Of a stretch of 64,000 bases of DNA, positions 9,618-18,043 are shown one piece after another (the first letter of the stretch is position 1; every line of letters begins with the position of its first letter). Position numbers and translations under genes: made by a program. Source of the stretch: Methylocystis heyeri (GTDB lineage Bacteria > Pseudomonadota > Alphaproteobacteria > Rhizobiales > Beijerinckiaceae). Location: assembly GCF_004802635.2 (NCBI RefSeq), contig NZ_CP046052.1, forward strand, positions 4,339,001 to 4,403,000, written 5' to 3'. Below the pieces are notes generated by a model. That model made no database searches. It had not been told where the DNA came from and saw only the letters and a list, made by a program, of their open reading frames with translations.

Positions 9618-10826
9618 ATGTCCGAAGCTTACATCTATGACGCAGTGCGCACGCCGCGGGGACGCGGCAAGCCGGACGGATCGCTGCACGAAGTGTCGAC
9701 GCTCGGCCTCGCCGTCACGGCGCTCCAGGCGATCAAGACCCGCAACGGCCTCGAAGGACCGGAGGTCGACGACGTCATTCTGGGCTGCGTCGATCCGGTC
9801 GGGGAGGCGGGCGGCGACATCGCCCGCGCCAGCGCGATCGCGGCCGGGTTTGGGAACACCGTTCCCGGCGTGCAGATCAACCGCTTCTGCGCTTCCGGCC
9901 TCGATTCGGTGAATTTCGCGGCGGCGCAGATCATGTCGGGCCAACACGATCTCGCCATCGGCGGCGGCGTCGAGAGCATGAGCCGCATCGGCATCGGGGC
10001 GTCGGGCGGGGCCTGGCCGGTCGATCCCGCCGTCGCCATTCCGTCCTATTTCATGCCTCAGGGCGTTTCGGCCGATCTCATCGCGACCAAATACGGCTTC
10101 AGCCGCGACGACGTCGACGCCTATGCGGTCGAATCGCAGAAGCGCGCGGCGCAGGCCTGGGACGAGGGAAGATTCAAAAAATCCATCGTGCCGGTGAAGG
10201 ACGTCAACGGCCTGACCATCCTCGATCGCGACGAGCACATGCGGCCCGGCACGGACATGCAGTCGCTCGCTTCCCTGAAAGCCTCCTTCGTGATGATGGG
10301 CGAGATGGGCGGCTTCGACGCCGTGGCGGTTCAGGCTCATCCCGAGATCGAAAACGTCAATCACGTGCACCACGCCGGCAATTCCTCGGGGATCGTGGAC
10401 GGCGCGGCCGCGGTGCTGATCGGCTCCAGGGAAGCCGGCGAGCGAATCGGCGCCAAGCCGCGCGCGCGCATACGCGCTTTCGCCAATATCGGCTCCGAGC
10501 CGGCCATGATGCTCACCGGCCCGGTGGATGTGACGAAAAAACTGCTGGCGCGGGCGAAGATGTCGCTTTCCGACATCGACCTCTTCGAGGTCAACGAGGC
10601 CTTCGCGGCCGTTGTGCTGCGCTATCTGCAGGCCTTCGATCTCGATCCCGCCAAGATCAACGTCAATGGCGGCGCCATCGCGCTCGGCCATCCGCTCGGC
10701 GCCACCGGGGCCATGCTGGCGGGAACCGCGCTCGACGAATTGGAGCGGAGCGGCAAGCGGACCGCCCTGGTGACGCTGTGCATCGGGGCCGGCATGGGCA
10801 CCGCCACGATCATCGAGCGGGTTTAG
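9618..10826 (+). CDS. Acetyl-CoA C-acyltransferase (thiolase)
   Basis: Thiolytic cleavage of 3-ketoacyl-CoA, the last beta-oxidation step (or acetoacetyl-CoA formation in reverse). The catalytic triad is present: acyl-accepting Cys91 in [10 protein letters not shown], His358 in [11 protein letters not shown] and Cys388 in [10 protein letters not shown]. At 402 residues it is the normal length. It lies 76 bases after the acyl-CoA dehydrogenase gene and before the hydratase/dehydrogenase gene, so all three probably act in one pathway. A biosynthetic (PhaA-like) role is less likely given these neighbours. Confidence 0.92.
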   Translation: MSEAYIYDAVRTPRGRGKPDGSLHEVSTLGLAVTALQAIKTRNGLEGPEVDDVILGCVDPVGEAGGDIARASAIAAGFGNTVPGVQINRFCASGLDSVNFAAAQIMSGQHDLAIGGGVESMSRIGIGASGGAWPVDPAVAIPSYFMPQGVSADLIATKYGFSRDDVDAYAVESQKRAAQAWDEGRFKKSIVPVKDVNGLTILDRDEHMRPGTDMQSLASLKASFVMMGEMGGFDAVAVQAHPEIENVNHVHHAGNSSGIVDGAAAVLIGSREAGERIGAKPRARIRAFANIGSEPAMMLTGPVDVTKKLLARAKMSLSDIDLFEVNEAFAAVVLRYLQAFDLDPAKINVNGGAIALGHPLGATGAMLAGTALDELERSGKRTALVTLCIGAGMGTATIIERV

Positions 10827-10838
10827 CGCCGACGCGCC

Positions 10839-10941
10839 CTTCGAGACGCCCGCTCCGCGGGCTCCTCAGGGCGAGGGACAGTGGGAATAAACGGGGCCCA
10901 GCTCCTCATCCTGACGAGCCCGCGGAGCGGGCGTCTTGAAG
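10839..10941. repeat. Palindromic intergenic repeat, copy 1
   Basis: Outer arms of about 26 bases, CTTCGAGACGCCCGCTCC... and its near-perfect reverse complement ...GGAGCGGGCGTCTTGAAG, surround a centre with CTCCTCAGGG and CTCATCCTGACGAG. The same family recurs at 49673-49778 (shared outer arm TTCGAGACGC/GCGTCT and inner CCTCAG). It lies between the thiolase and the next gene, so it could form a large hairpin in the shared transcript. Confidence 0.75.
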
Positions 10942-10983
10942 GATGAGCAAGATGCCCTCGATTCAATTCAACGGGAGAACCCC

Positions 10984-13191
10984 ATGAATCTCCGTAATTT
11001 CAAGTTCGAAACCGGCGCCGACGACATCGCGCTGCTGGTCTGGGACATGCCGGACCGCTCCATGAACGTCATCACCGAGGAGGTGATCGATGAACTGGCG
11101 CAGGCGGTGGAAAGAGTCGCGAACGAGCCCTCGATAAAGGGCTGCGTCATCGCCTCCGGCAAAAGCTCTTTTTCCGGCGGCGCCGATCTCTCCATGCTCC
11201 AGCGCAGCTCGGCCGCCTATGAAAAGGCGAGGCAGGAGCAAGGCGAAGAGGCGGCGGCCGAAATGTTTTTCGAGGGCGCGCGCCGGCTTTCGCAGCTCTA
11301 CCGCCGGCTCGAGACCTGCGGCAAGCCTTTCGCCATCGCCATCGACGGCGTCTGCCTCGGCGGCGCCTTCGAGCTGGCGCTCGCCTGTCACTACCGCGTC
11401 CTCGCCGACAACGACAAGACCAAGGTCGGCCTGCCGGAGATCAAGGTCGGTCTGTTCCCCGGCGCCGGCGGCACGCAGCGAATCGCGCGCATGCTGCATA
11501 CGGGAGACGCGCTGCAGTTTCTGTTCAAGGGCGAGCAGATCAAGGCCAAGGCGGCCAAGGCCGCCGGCCTCGCCCATGAGATTGCGCCGCAGTCCGAGAT
11601 CGTCGCCCGCGCCCGCGCCTGGATCGCCGCAGGCGGCAAGGGCGTCGCGCCCTGGGACCAGAAGGAATTCAAGAACCCCTCGGGCAAGGTGTTCTCTCCC
11701 GGCGGCATGATGGTCTGGATGCCGGCGAACGCCATCTATCGCCGCGAGACCATGGATAATTACCCGGCGGCCAAGGCGATCCTGCACAGTGTCTATGAGG
11801 GCCTGCAGCTGCCGATGGACCAGGCGCTGACGGTGGAGGCGCGCTGGTTCGCCCATATTCTGCGCTCGAAGGAAGCCGCGGCCATGATCCGCTCGCTGTT
11901 CCTCTCCAAGAGCGAATTGGAAAAGGGCGCGCATCGGCCGAAAGAAGTCCCGCCGACAAAATTCAAGAAAATCGGCGTGCTCGGCGCCGGTTTCATGGGC
12001 GCGGGCGTCGCCTATGTCAGCGCCGTCAACGGCCTCGAGGTCGTGCTGATCGATCGCGACCAGGAAAGCGCCGACAAGGGCAAGGCCCATTGCGACCAGC
12101 TCATATCCGGTCAGGTTTCGCGCGGCCGCGCAACGGCCGCCGACAAGGAAGCCCTGCTCGCCCGCATCGAGGCGACGCCCGATTACGGCAGGCTCAAGGG
12201 CTGCGACATGATCATCGAGGCGGTGTTCGAGGATCGCGCCGTTAAAGCGGAAGCGACCAGGCGCGCGCAGGAAGTGGTGGGGCCGGACGTGATCTTCGCC
12301 TCCAACACTTCCACGCTGCCGATCACTTCGCTGGCGCAGACCTCGCTTCGCCCGGAAAATTTCATCGGCATTCATTTCTTCTCGCCGGTGGAGAAAATGC
12401 TGCTCGTCGAAATCATCCTCGGCAAGGAGACCGGCGACGCCGCGCTCGCCGCAGCTTTCGATTATGTGCGGCTGCTCAAAAAGACGCCCATCGTCGTCAA
12501 CGACACGCGCGGTTTCTTCGCCAACCGCTGTGTGTTGAACTATGTGCGCGAGGGGCACATCATGCTGCTGGAGGGCGTGCCTCCGGCCATGATCGAGAAC
12601 ACCGCCCGCATGGCGGGTATGCCGGTGGGGCCACTGTCTCTCAACGACGAAATCGCGCTCGATCTCGCCTGGAAGATTCTCGTCGCCGCAAAGAAAGACC
12701 TCGGCGAAGCGGCTTCCGATCCGGCGCAGGAGCGCGCGCTCGGATTCATGGTGGAAGAACAGGGGCGCTTCGGGCGCAAGAACGGCAAAGGCTTTTACGA
12801 TTATCCCGCGGGCGGAAAGAAAACGCTTTGGCCGGGCCTGTCGCAACTCGCCGAACACAAGCTCGATCCCGATACGATCGACGTCGAGGAATTGAAGCAT
12901 CGCTTCCTCGCCGTGCAGGCTGTGGAAGCGGCGCGCACCATCGCCGAAAATGTTGTGACCGATCCGCGCGAGGCCGATGTGGGCTCGATCCTCGGCTTCG
13001 GCTTTGCGCCCTTCACCGGCGGAACTTTGTCCTACATCGACGGCATGGGCGCGCAGGCTTTCGTCGAGCTGTGCGATAGGTTGGCGGCCAAATACGGGCC
13101 GCGGTTCTCGCCGCCGCAACTGCTGCGCGACATGGCCGCGAAGGGCCAGAGTTTTTACGGCCGCAAGGGCGAAAAGGCGGCGGCGGCGTAA
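10984..13191 (+). CDS. Bifunctional enoyl-CoA hydratase / 3-hydroxyacyl-CoA dehydrogenase (FadB/FadJ type)
   Basis: Carries out the two middle steps of beta-oxidation. N-terminal crotonase domain (residues ~1-200) with the oxyanion-loop segment SSFSGGADLSML and GVCLGGAFELALACHYR, and the PEIKVGLFPGAGGTQR helix. Then a Rossmann NAD domain beginning KIGVLGAGFMGAGVAY (~residue 329) and the C-terminal 3-HCDH domains (FFSPVEKMLLVEI, NDTRGFFANR). I chose ATG 10984 (736 aa) because GGGAG lies just before it; an upstream in-frame ATG at 10936 falls in the palindromic repeat. Third gene of the beta-oxidation cluster. Confidence 0.93.
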   Translation: MNLRNFKFETGADDIALLVWDMPDRSMNVITEEVIDELAQAVERVANEPSIKGCVIASGKSSFSGGADLSMLQRSSAAYEKARQEQGEEAAAEMFFEGARRLSQLYRRLETCGKPFAIAIDGVCLGGAFELALACHYRVLADNDKTKVGLPEIKVGLFPGAGGTQRIARMLHTGDALQFLFKGEQIKAKAAKAAGLAHEIAPQSEIVARARAWIAAGGKGVAPWDQKEFKNPSGKVFSPGGMMVWMPANAIYRRETMDNYPAAKAILHSVYEGLQLPMDQALTVEARWFAHILRSKEAAAMIRSLFLSKSELEKGAHRPKEVPPTKFKKIGVLGAGFMGAGVAYVSAVNGLEVVLIDRDQESADKGKAHCDQLISGQVSRGRATAADKEALLARIEATPDYGRLKGCDMIIEAVFEDRAVKAEATRRAQEVVGPDVIFASNTSTLPITSLAQTSLRPENFIGIHFFSPVEKMLLVEIILGKETGDAALAAAFDYVRLLKKTPIVVNDTRGFFANRCVLNYVREGHIMLLEGVPPAMIENTARMAGMPVGPLSLNDEIALDLAWKILVAAKKDLGEAASDPAQERALGFMVEEQGRFGRKNGKGFYDYPAGGKKTLWPGLSQLAEHKLDPDTIDVEELKHRFLAVQAVEAARTIAENVVTDPREADVGSILGFGFAPFTGGTLSYIDGMGAQAFVELCDRLAAKYGPRFSPPQLLRDMAAKGQSFYGRKGEKAAAA

Positions 13192-13359
13192 TCTGCGCGC
13201 GGCGCTTGGGAGTTTTCTCGAGCGCCGCAAGCTCGTATCTATTTTTGGTAAATCGGGAACGGTTCAGGTTCCTGCACGACGCGAGTTTTCGCTGCATGCG
13301 GATCACTTCGAGGAAATTCATGTTCCAGATATAGCTGCAGAGGGGTATCAGTTAATATA

Positions 13360-13695
13360 ATGCCTTGCCGTGGCAAAAAGTACTGGATTATAGAAATCAC
13401 AAGCGGCTTCGATACCGTTTTCCGAAAGCGCTTGGCAGGGAATCTGAGTAATTCTGAGGTTGTGATAATTTTACAGAGACTGGTCTGCCGGAATCTGACT
13501 CTTGCGGAGGTTGTGGCTGCCTCGATCAGAAAGCCAAATCGTACGTCGCATTTGGAATACCGTGTTGATGGTCCTCCCAGCGGTAAACGGACTATGGTCT
13601 GGCTTCCCGCTTATCCTGATTACAAAGCGAGCCGCTGGCGCGAGGAAGAGCTCGAAAATCATCCCGAGATATTGCCTGAGGAGCAAATAGAATAG
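13360..13695 (+). CDS. Hypothetical protein of atypical base composition
   Basis: An 111-residue frame with no domain I recognise. The N-terminus reads MPCRGKKYWIIEI and the C-terminus is acidic (WREEELENHPEILPEE). Its DNA (and ~130 bases before it) is visibly richer in A/T than all neighbours, with codons such as ATA, TTA and AAT rare elsewhere here. A GAGGGG lies about 13 bases before the ATG, a rather long spacing. No opposite-strand gene competes for this stretch. It may be a transferred or orphan gene; that it is expressed is unproven. Confidence 0.45.
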   Translation: MPCRGKKYWIIEITSGFDTVFRKRLAGNLSNSEVVIILQRLVCRNLTLAEVVAASIRKPNRTSHLEYRVDGPPSGKRTMVWLPAYPDYKASRWREEELENHPEILPEEQIE

Positions 13696-14235
13696 GCACG
13701 AACCAAAGAGCCTCGCCAAGGGGATCACTTTAAGAAGCATGAGGCCCCGATGCCGCTTTTGATCCGAAGCCGACTCAAGGCCTGAGACAGTCGAAGTGAT
13801 AAAGGCGGGGCGAGAGGGTCGGTCGGCGAAGCGGTTGAGGACGTTGTTCGTCGAACCCGGATAACCGCGTTGCAGGGATATCTGAGCGTGGCTGGCATGC
13901 CGTCCTCCTCCGCGGAAGGAACTATATCTCGGTATCGGCTGCCGCCCTCCTCCAACCCTAACCCCCGCTTAACCGCCCCTTCGCGCGCTCGGTCTCAAAA
14001 TAAGAATCCCGGCCCCAAACATGAACGAAGCCGGTCCGAATCGGGAGCGCCCGATTCGGGCGGAGCCCTCCGTTAAGGAAGCCTTGCCGACCGAAAAACG
14101 GTTTTTGCGCCGGCTCCGGTTGCTTCCTCCTGACTCAAAAACGCAAGCAACGTCATGGAATTGTTATGATCTGCGTCATCTGAACGACGTATAAGCGGCA
14201 CAAAAGCGTTGCGTGAGACGCCTACTGTTCCAGAC
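13696..14235. other. Intergenic region with one perfect small hairpin
   Basis: 540 bases without a convincing gene. At 14036-14059 there is a perfect 10-bp inverted repeat CCGAATCGGG-AGCG-CCCGATTCGG without a following T run. Further on, GACCGAAAAACGGTTTTTG is a weaker A/T-looped inverted repeat. Function unknown; it may be the promoter/leader of the PAP2 gene. Confidence 0.45.
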
Positions 14236-14856
14236 ATGACGTTCATGCCCAATCCCCTCTCTTCGACAGCGCGCCTCTCTTATCGTTCGGGGCTTTCGCC
14301 GCTCGGCGTACGCCTTTCGATCTGGGCCGCGAAATTCGCCGATCTCGACCTTCGCGCCGTGAGAACGATCAGCGCGTCGGCCGCCGCCCGTCCGCTCGCG
14401 AAAAACTTCGCCATCGCAGTGAGCAAGCTCGGCAACGGCTGGATCTACCCGCTTCTCGCGGCGTTGATCTTCGCCCAGTGGGAGTGGCAGGACGCCCGGC
14501 GCATCATCGCCCTGGCGGCGCTCAACGCTGCGCTGATGCATATCATTTATCCGCTGGTCAAAAAGCGCTTCAAACGGCTGCGGCCTTTCAAGGTCGATCC
14601 GCGCCTGCCTTCGCTGCTGCCTACGCTCGACGAACATTCCTTTCCGAGCGGCCACGCCATGACCCTGACCGGGGTGCTTGCGCCCATCGTTCTGCTCTGG
14701 CCCGCCATGCTGTTCTCGGCCGTGGTCATGGCCTGCTGCATGGCCTGGTCGCGGATCGCCACCGGCCATCATTATCCGAGCGACGTCGCCGCCGGCGTCC
14801 TGTTCGGCGTGTGCCTCGGCGTCCCGCTCTCCAATACCCTGATCGCCTATTTCTGA
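14236..14856 (+). CDS. PAP2-family membrane phosphatase
   Basis: Probable lipid or undecaprenyl-type phosphatase. All three motifs of the family are visible in order: KKRFKRLRPF, PSGHAMT and SRIATGHHYPSD, with hydrophobic segments before, between and after (for example YPLLAALIFA, VLAPIVLLWPAMLFSAVVMA, VAAGVLFGVCLGVPL). About 206 residues from ATG 14236; a TTG at 14209 or ATG 14245 are possible starts, and no strong ribosome site decides. It stands alone between intergenic regions. The substrate cannot be assigned. Confidence 0.85.
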   Translation: MTFMPNPLSSTARLSYRSGLSPLGVRLSIWAAKFADLDLRAVRTISASAAARPLAKNFAIAVSKLGNGWIYPLLAALIFAQWEWQDARRIIALAALNAALMHIIYPLVKKRFKRLRPFKVDPRLPSLLPTLDEHSFPSGHAMTLTGVLAPIVLLWPAMLFSAVVMACCMAWSRIATGHHYPSDVAAGVLFGVCLGVPLSNTLIAYF

Positions 14857-15145
14857 AGCTTTGGAATAGTTCTCAGCCGTCGGCGCGATTTGCGCCGAAA
14901 GGGGCAGGGGAAACCGCCCCGCATCGGCCCTTTCCAGCCACAGCCGCGCCATCGGGCGTTTGTCCGCGCGGCCGAAGACGGCCCCTGACAAGAGCCGTTA
15001 CACTCCCTATATAGAGATGCTTGGACTAGGCGCATTCGCGCGCGAGCCTTTGCGGCTTTGGGCGGGAAGCGCTTTGATTTGCTGATTCGGCGCGAACGCG
15101 CTCGCTCGCGATGATCCCCATTGCGTCCTTCGGGATGGGGGCGCG

Positions 15146-15191
15146 AGGCACGCTTCGTGCCTGTCCTGCCTCGGCAGGCCCGCGGAGCGGG
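15146..15191. repeat. Three consecutive short hairpins before the M16 peptidase gene
   Basis: AGGCACG-CTT-CGTGCCT, then CCTGCC-TC-GGCAGG, then CCCGC-GGA-GCGGG, with two, then zero bases between them. They lie 50-95 bases before the ATG at 15242 within a 385-base gap (14857-15241) that otherwise shows no gene. The sequence GCCCGCGGAGCGGGC is shared with the palindromic repeat at 10839-10941. Confidence 0.55.
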
Positions 15192-15241
15192 CGGAAAGCG
15201 CCAAAGCATTTGTCTCGGCCGGCGGCCGAAGAAAGGCGACC

Positions 15242-16579
15242 ATGTCGAATTCCTCGACGGCGAATACAGCTTTGACTCCAGGGGCGGCGGCTTCGGCCCA
15301 TGGGGCGTCCGCCGTGGCCCATGCAAAGCTCGACAACGGCATGGATGTCGTGGTGATCCCCGACCATCGCACCCCGGTCGTCACGCATATGGTGTGGTAC
15401 AAGAACGGCTCGGCCGACGATCCGGTGGGCAAATCCGGCATTGCGCATTTCCTCGAGCATCTGATGTTCAAGGGAACCAAGCAGCATCCGCAGGGCGCCT
15501 TCTCCAATCTCGTCGCCGAACTCGGCGGCCAGGAGAACGCTTTCACCAGCTATGATTATACCGCCTATTTCCAGCGGATCGGCAAGGAGCACCTCGCCAC
15601 GCTGATGGGTTTCGAGGCGGACCGCATGACCAATCTGGTCCTCACCGACGAGGTGGTGGGCCCGGAGCGCGAGGTCGTGCTGGAGGAGCGCCATATGAGG
15701 GTCGACAACGATCCCAGCGCCGAGCTCGACGAAACCGTGCAGTCGACCCTGTTCGGCCATCATCCCTATGGCACGCCGATCATCGGCTGGCGCCATGAGA
15801 TCGAGAGCCTGTCGCGGGAAGACGCGCTGAACTATTACAACCGCTTCTACACGCCGGAAAACGCCATTCTGGTCGTCGCCGGCGACGTCGACGCCGAGAC
15901 CGTCGAACGGCTTGCCAGGGAGACCTATGGCAGGATTCCGGCGCGCGCCGAAGCCCCCTTGCGCGCCCGTCCGCAGGAGCCTCCGGCGAGGGCGGAGCGG
16001 CGGGTCATGCTGGCCGACGAAAAAGTCGAGCAGCCGGGCCATGAGCGGGTTTTCGTCGTGCCTTCCTACAGCACGGCCGCGCCCGGCGAGGCCGAAGCGC
16101 TCGATCTTCTCGCCCATATCCTCGGCGGCGGCCCCGCCAGCGTGCTTTACGAGGCTCTGGTTCGCGAGGAGAAGCTCGCCGTATCCGCCGGCGCCTATTA
16201 TATGGGAACGGCGCTGGACGACACGCGGCTCTATATTTTCGTGACCCCCGCCGAAGGCGTTACGCTGGAGGATCTGGACGCCGCGCTGGATCGCGCGCTG
16301 GAGCGCTTCGTGTCCTCGGAGCTGAAGGCGGAAGACCTGCAGCGCGCCAAGACCCGCATGATCGCCGACGCGGTATACGCCCAGGACAGCCAGGTGTCGC
16401 TCGCGCGCTGGTATGGCGAAGCTCTCGCCACTGGCCTCGGAGTCGGCGACGTGGCGAGCTGGACCGACCGGATCGACGCCGTGACCGCCGATGCGATCGT
16501 CGCCGCGGCGCAAAAATGGCTCGACAAGAAACGCTCCGTCACCGGCTTTCTTCTGCCCAAAGAGACCGCCGCAGCCTGA
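15242..16579 (+). CDS. M16 family zinc metallopeptidase (catalytic, pitrilysin/MPP-beta-like)
   Basis: 445 residues. The inverted zinc motif HxxEH is present as H69-F-L-E72-H73, with the third zinc ligand expected about 75 residues on in VVLEERHM (E148/E149). GTPIIGWRHEIESL and the C-terminal half domain follow the M16B pattern. The N-terminus is short, without a clear signal peptide. It is followed 138 bases later by a second M16 protein lacking the zinc motif; such pairs are known to form a heterodimer with one active subunit. Likely processes peptides or proteins; substrate unknown. Confidence 0.9.
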   Translation: MSNSSTANTALTPGAAASAHGASAVAHAKLDNGMDVVVIPDHRTPVVTHMVWYKNGSADDPVGKSGIAHFLEHLMFKGTKQHPQGAFSNLVAELGGQENAFTSYDYTAYFQRIGKEHLATLMGFEADRMTNLVLTDEVVGPEREVVLEERHMRVDNDPSAELDETVQSTLFGHHPYGTPIIGWRHEIESLSREDALNYYNRFYTPENAILVVAGDVDAETVERLARETYGRIPARAEAPLRARPQEPPARAERRVMLADEKVEQPGHERVFVVPSYSTAAPGEAEALDLLAHILGGGPASVLYEALVREEKLAVSAGAYYMGTALDDTRLYIFVTPAEGVTLEDLDAALDRALERFVSSELKAEDLQRAKTRMIADAVYAQDSQVSLARWYGEALATGLGVGDVASWTDRIDAVTADAIVAAAQKWLDKKRSVTGFLLPKETAAA

Positions 16580-16717
16580 TCCCGGAGAAGTTGCGGCTTT
16601 GGCTGAACTGCAACTTCTCCGAATTCCCTGATTGACGGGTTTTCTTTTCGCGAAGCGCTATCCACTTCGCTCGAAAACCCTCCAGCAACGCGGCCGACGG
16701 CCGACCGGAACATTCCG

Positions 16718-18004
16718 ATGAATGCTTACAACACGCTCGAATCCCCCAAATCCAGGGCCGAAAACGTTCAACGCGTCGTCACGCCTTCGGGCGTCGAGGC
16801 CTGGCTGGTGGAAAGCTACGCCGTGCCTCTGGTGGCGCTGGAGTTTTCGGTGCGCGGCGGCGGCGCCCAGGACCCGGCCGGCAAAGACGGATTGGCGACC
16901 ATGCTCGCCGGCCTGCTCGACGAGGGCGCCGGTCCCCATGATTCGCGCGCCTTCCATCGGGCCGTCGAGGACCTTGCAGTGCATATCGGCTTCGGAGCCG
17001 ACCGCGATGCGATCTCGGGCCATTTCCAGACCCTGACCCGCAACGCCGACAAGGCCTTCGAACTGCTGAAGCTCGCCGTGAACGAACCGCGTTTCGACCA
17101 GGAGTCGGTCGACCGCGTGCGTAGCCAGCTTTCCGCCGGCATCAGGCGCGACGCCAACGACCCCGACTCCATGGTGGCCAAGGCGTTCCGCGAGGCGGCC
17201 TTTCCGGGCCATCCCTACAGCCGCGCCACCCGCGGGGAAATCGAAACGCTGGAAAGAGTGGCGCGCGACGACCTCGAGGCCATGCGGGCCCGGGTTTTCG
17301 CAAAGAAAAACCTCAAGATAGCCGTCGTCGGCGCGATCGACGCCGCGACGCTGGCGGCGCGGCTCGACGCTATTTTCGGCGGTTGGCGCGAAAGCCCCGA
17401 TCTCATCGCGATACCCGACATCGTGGCCCAGAACGTCGGCGAGCGCCGCATCATCGATCTCGACGTGCCGCAAACCACGATGCGCTTCGGACGGCCCGGA
17501 ATGGCCAAGGCCGACCCCGATTATTTCGCGGCCGTGGTCGCCAATCACATTCTCGGCGGCGGCGTCTTCACCGCGCGCCTGTTCAACGAGGTGCGCGAGA
17601 AGCGCGGTCTCGCCTATTCGGTGTTTTCGCAGCTCCACGAGTTCGATCATTGTCCCACGCTGCTCGGCGGCGCCGGCACCAAGAACGACAGGGCCAAGGA
17701 AACGCTCGAGGTGATCGAGGAGCAGTGCCGCCTGCTGGCGAGCGAAGGCCCGACCGAGGACGAACTCGACAAGGCCAGGAAATATCTGACCGGCAGCTAC
17801 GCCTTGCGTTTCGACACTTCGACCAAGATCGCGAGTCAGCTCGTCAGCCTTCAGCTCGACGGGCGCGAGCCGAGCTTCCTCGACGAGCGCAACCGGCGAA
17901 TCGAGGCGGTGACGCTGGACGACGCCCGCCGCGCCGCCCGTCGCCTGCTCGGCGACGGCAAGCTGCTGGTGGCGATGGCCGGCCGGCCGGTGGGGATCGC
18001 TTAA
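16718..18004 (+). CDS. M16 family peptidase-like protein without zinc motif
   Basis: 428 residues with the same fold pattern as the preceding gene (VRGGGAQDPAGKDGLATML...LLDEGAG, VPQTTMRFGRPG, NHILGGGVFTARLFNEVREKRGLAYSVFS). At the position of HxxEH it reads LATMLAGLLDEG, so the zinc ligands are absent. By analogy with paired M16B proteins it should be the non-catalytic partner of the upstream enzyme. The C-terminal RLLGDGKLLVAMAGRPV is ordinary for the family. Confidence 0.88.
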   Translation: MNAYNTLESPKSRAENVQRVVTPSGVEAWLVESYAVPLVALEFSVRGGGAQDPAGKDGLATMLAGLLDEGAGPHDSRAFHRAVEDLAVHIGFGADRDAISGHFQTLTRNADKAFELLKLAVNEPRFDQESVDRVRSQLSAGIRRDANDPDSMVAKAFREAAFPGHPYSRATRGEIETLERVARDDLEAMRARVFAKKNLKIAVVGAIDAATLAARLDAIFGGWRESPDLIAIPDIVAQNVGERRIIDLDVPQTTMRFGRPGMAKADPDYFAAVVANHILGGGVFTARLFNEVREKRGLAYSVFSQLHEFDHCPTLLGGAGTKNDRAKETLEVIEEQCRLLASEGPTEDELDKARKYLTGSYALRFDTSTKIASQLVSLQLDGREPSFLDERNRRIEAVTLDDARRAARRLLGDGKLLVAMAGRPVGIA

Positions 18005-18043
18005 TTCTCCAGCCGCCCGCTTGTTGGGAACTTGGCGGGCGGA

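Noticed and set aside
10963-13230. 755-residue minus-strand frame opposite the hydratase/dehydrogenase gene
   Set aside because: Pure antisense shadow; the plus strand encodes a full bifunctional enzyme with all motifs.
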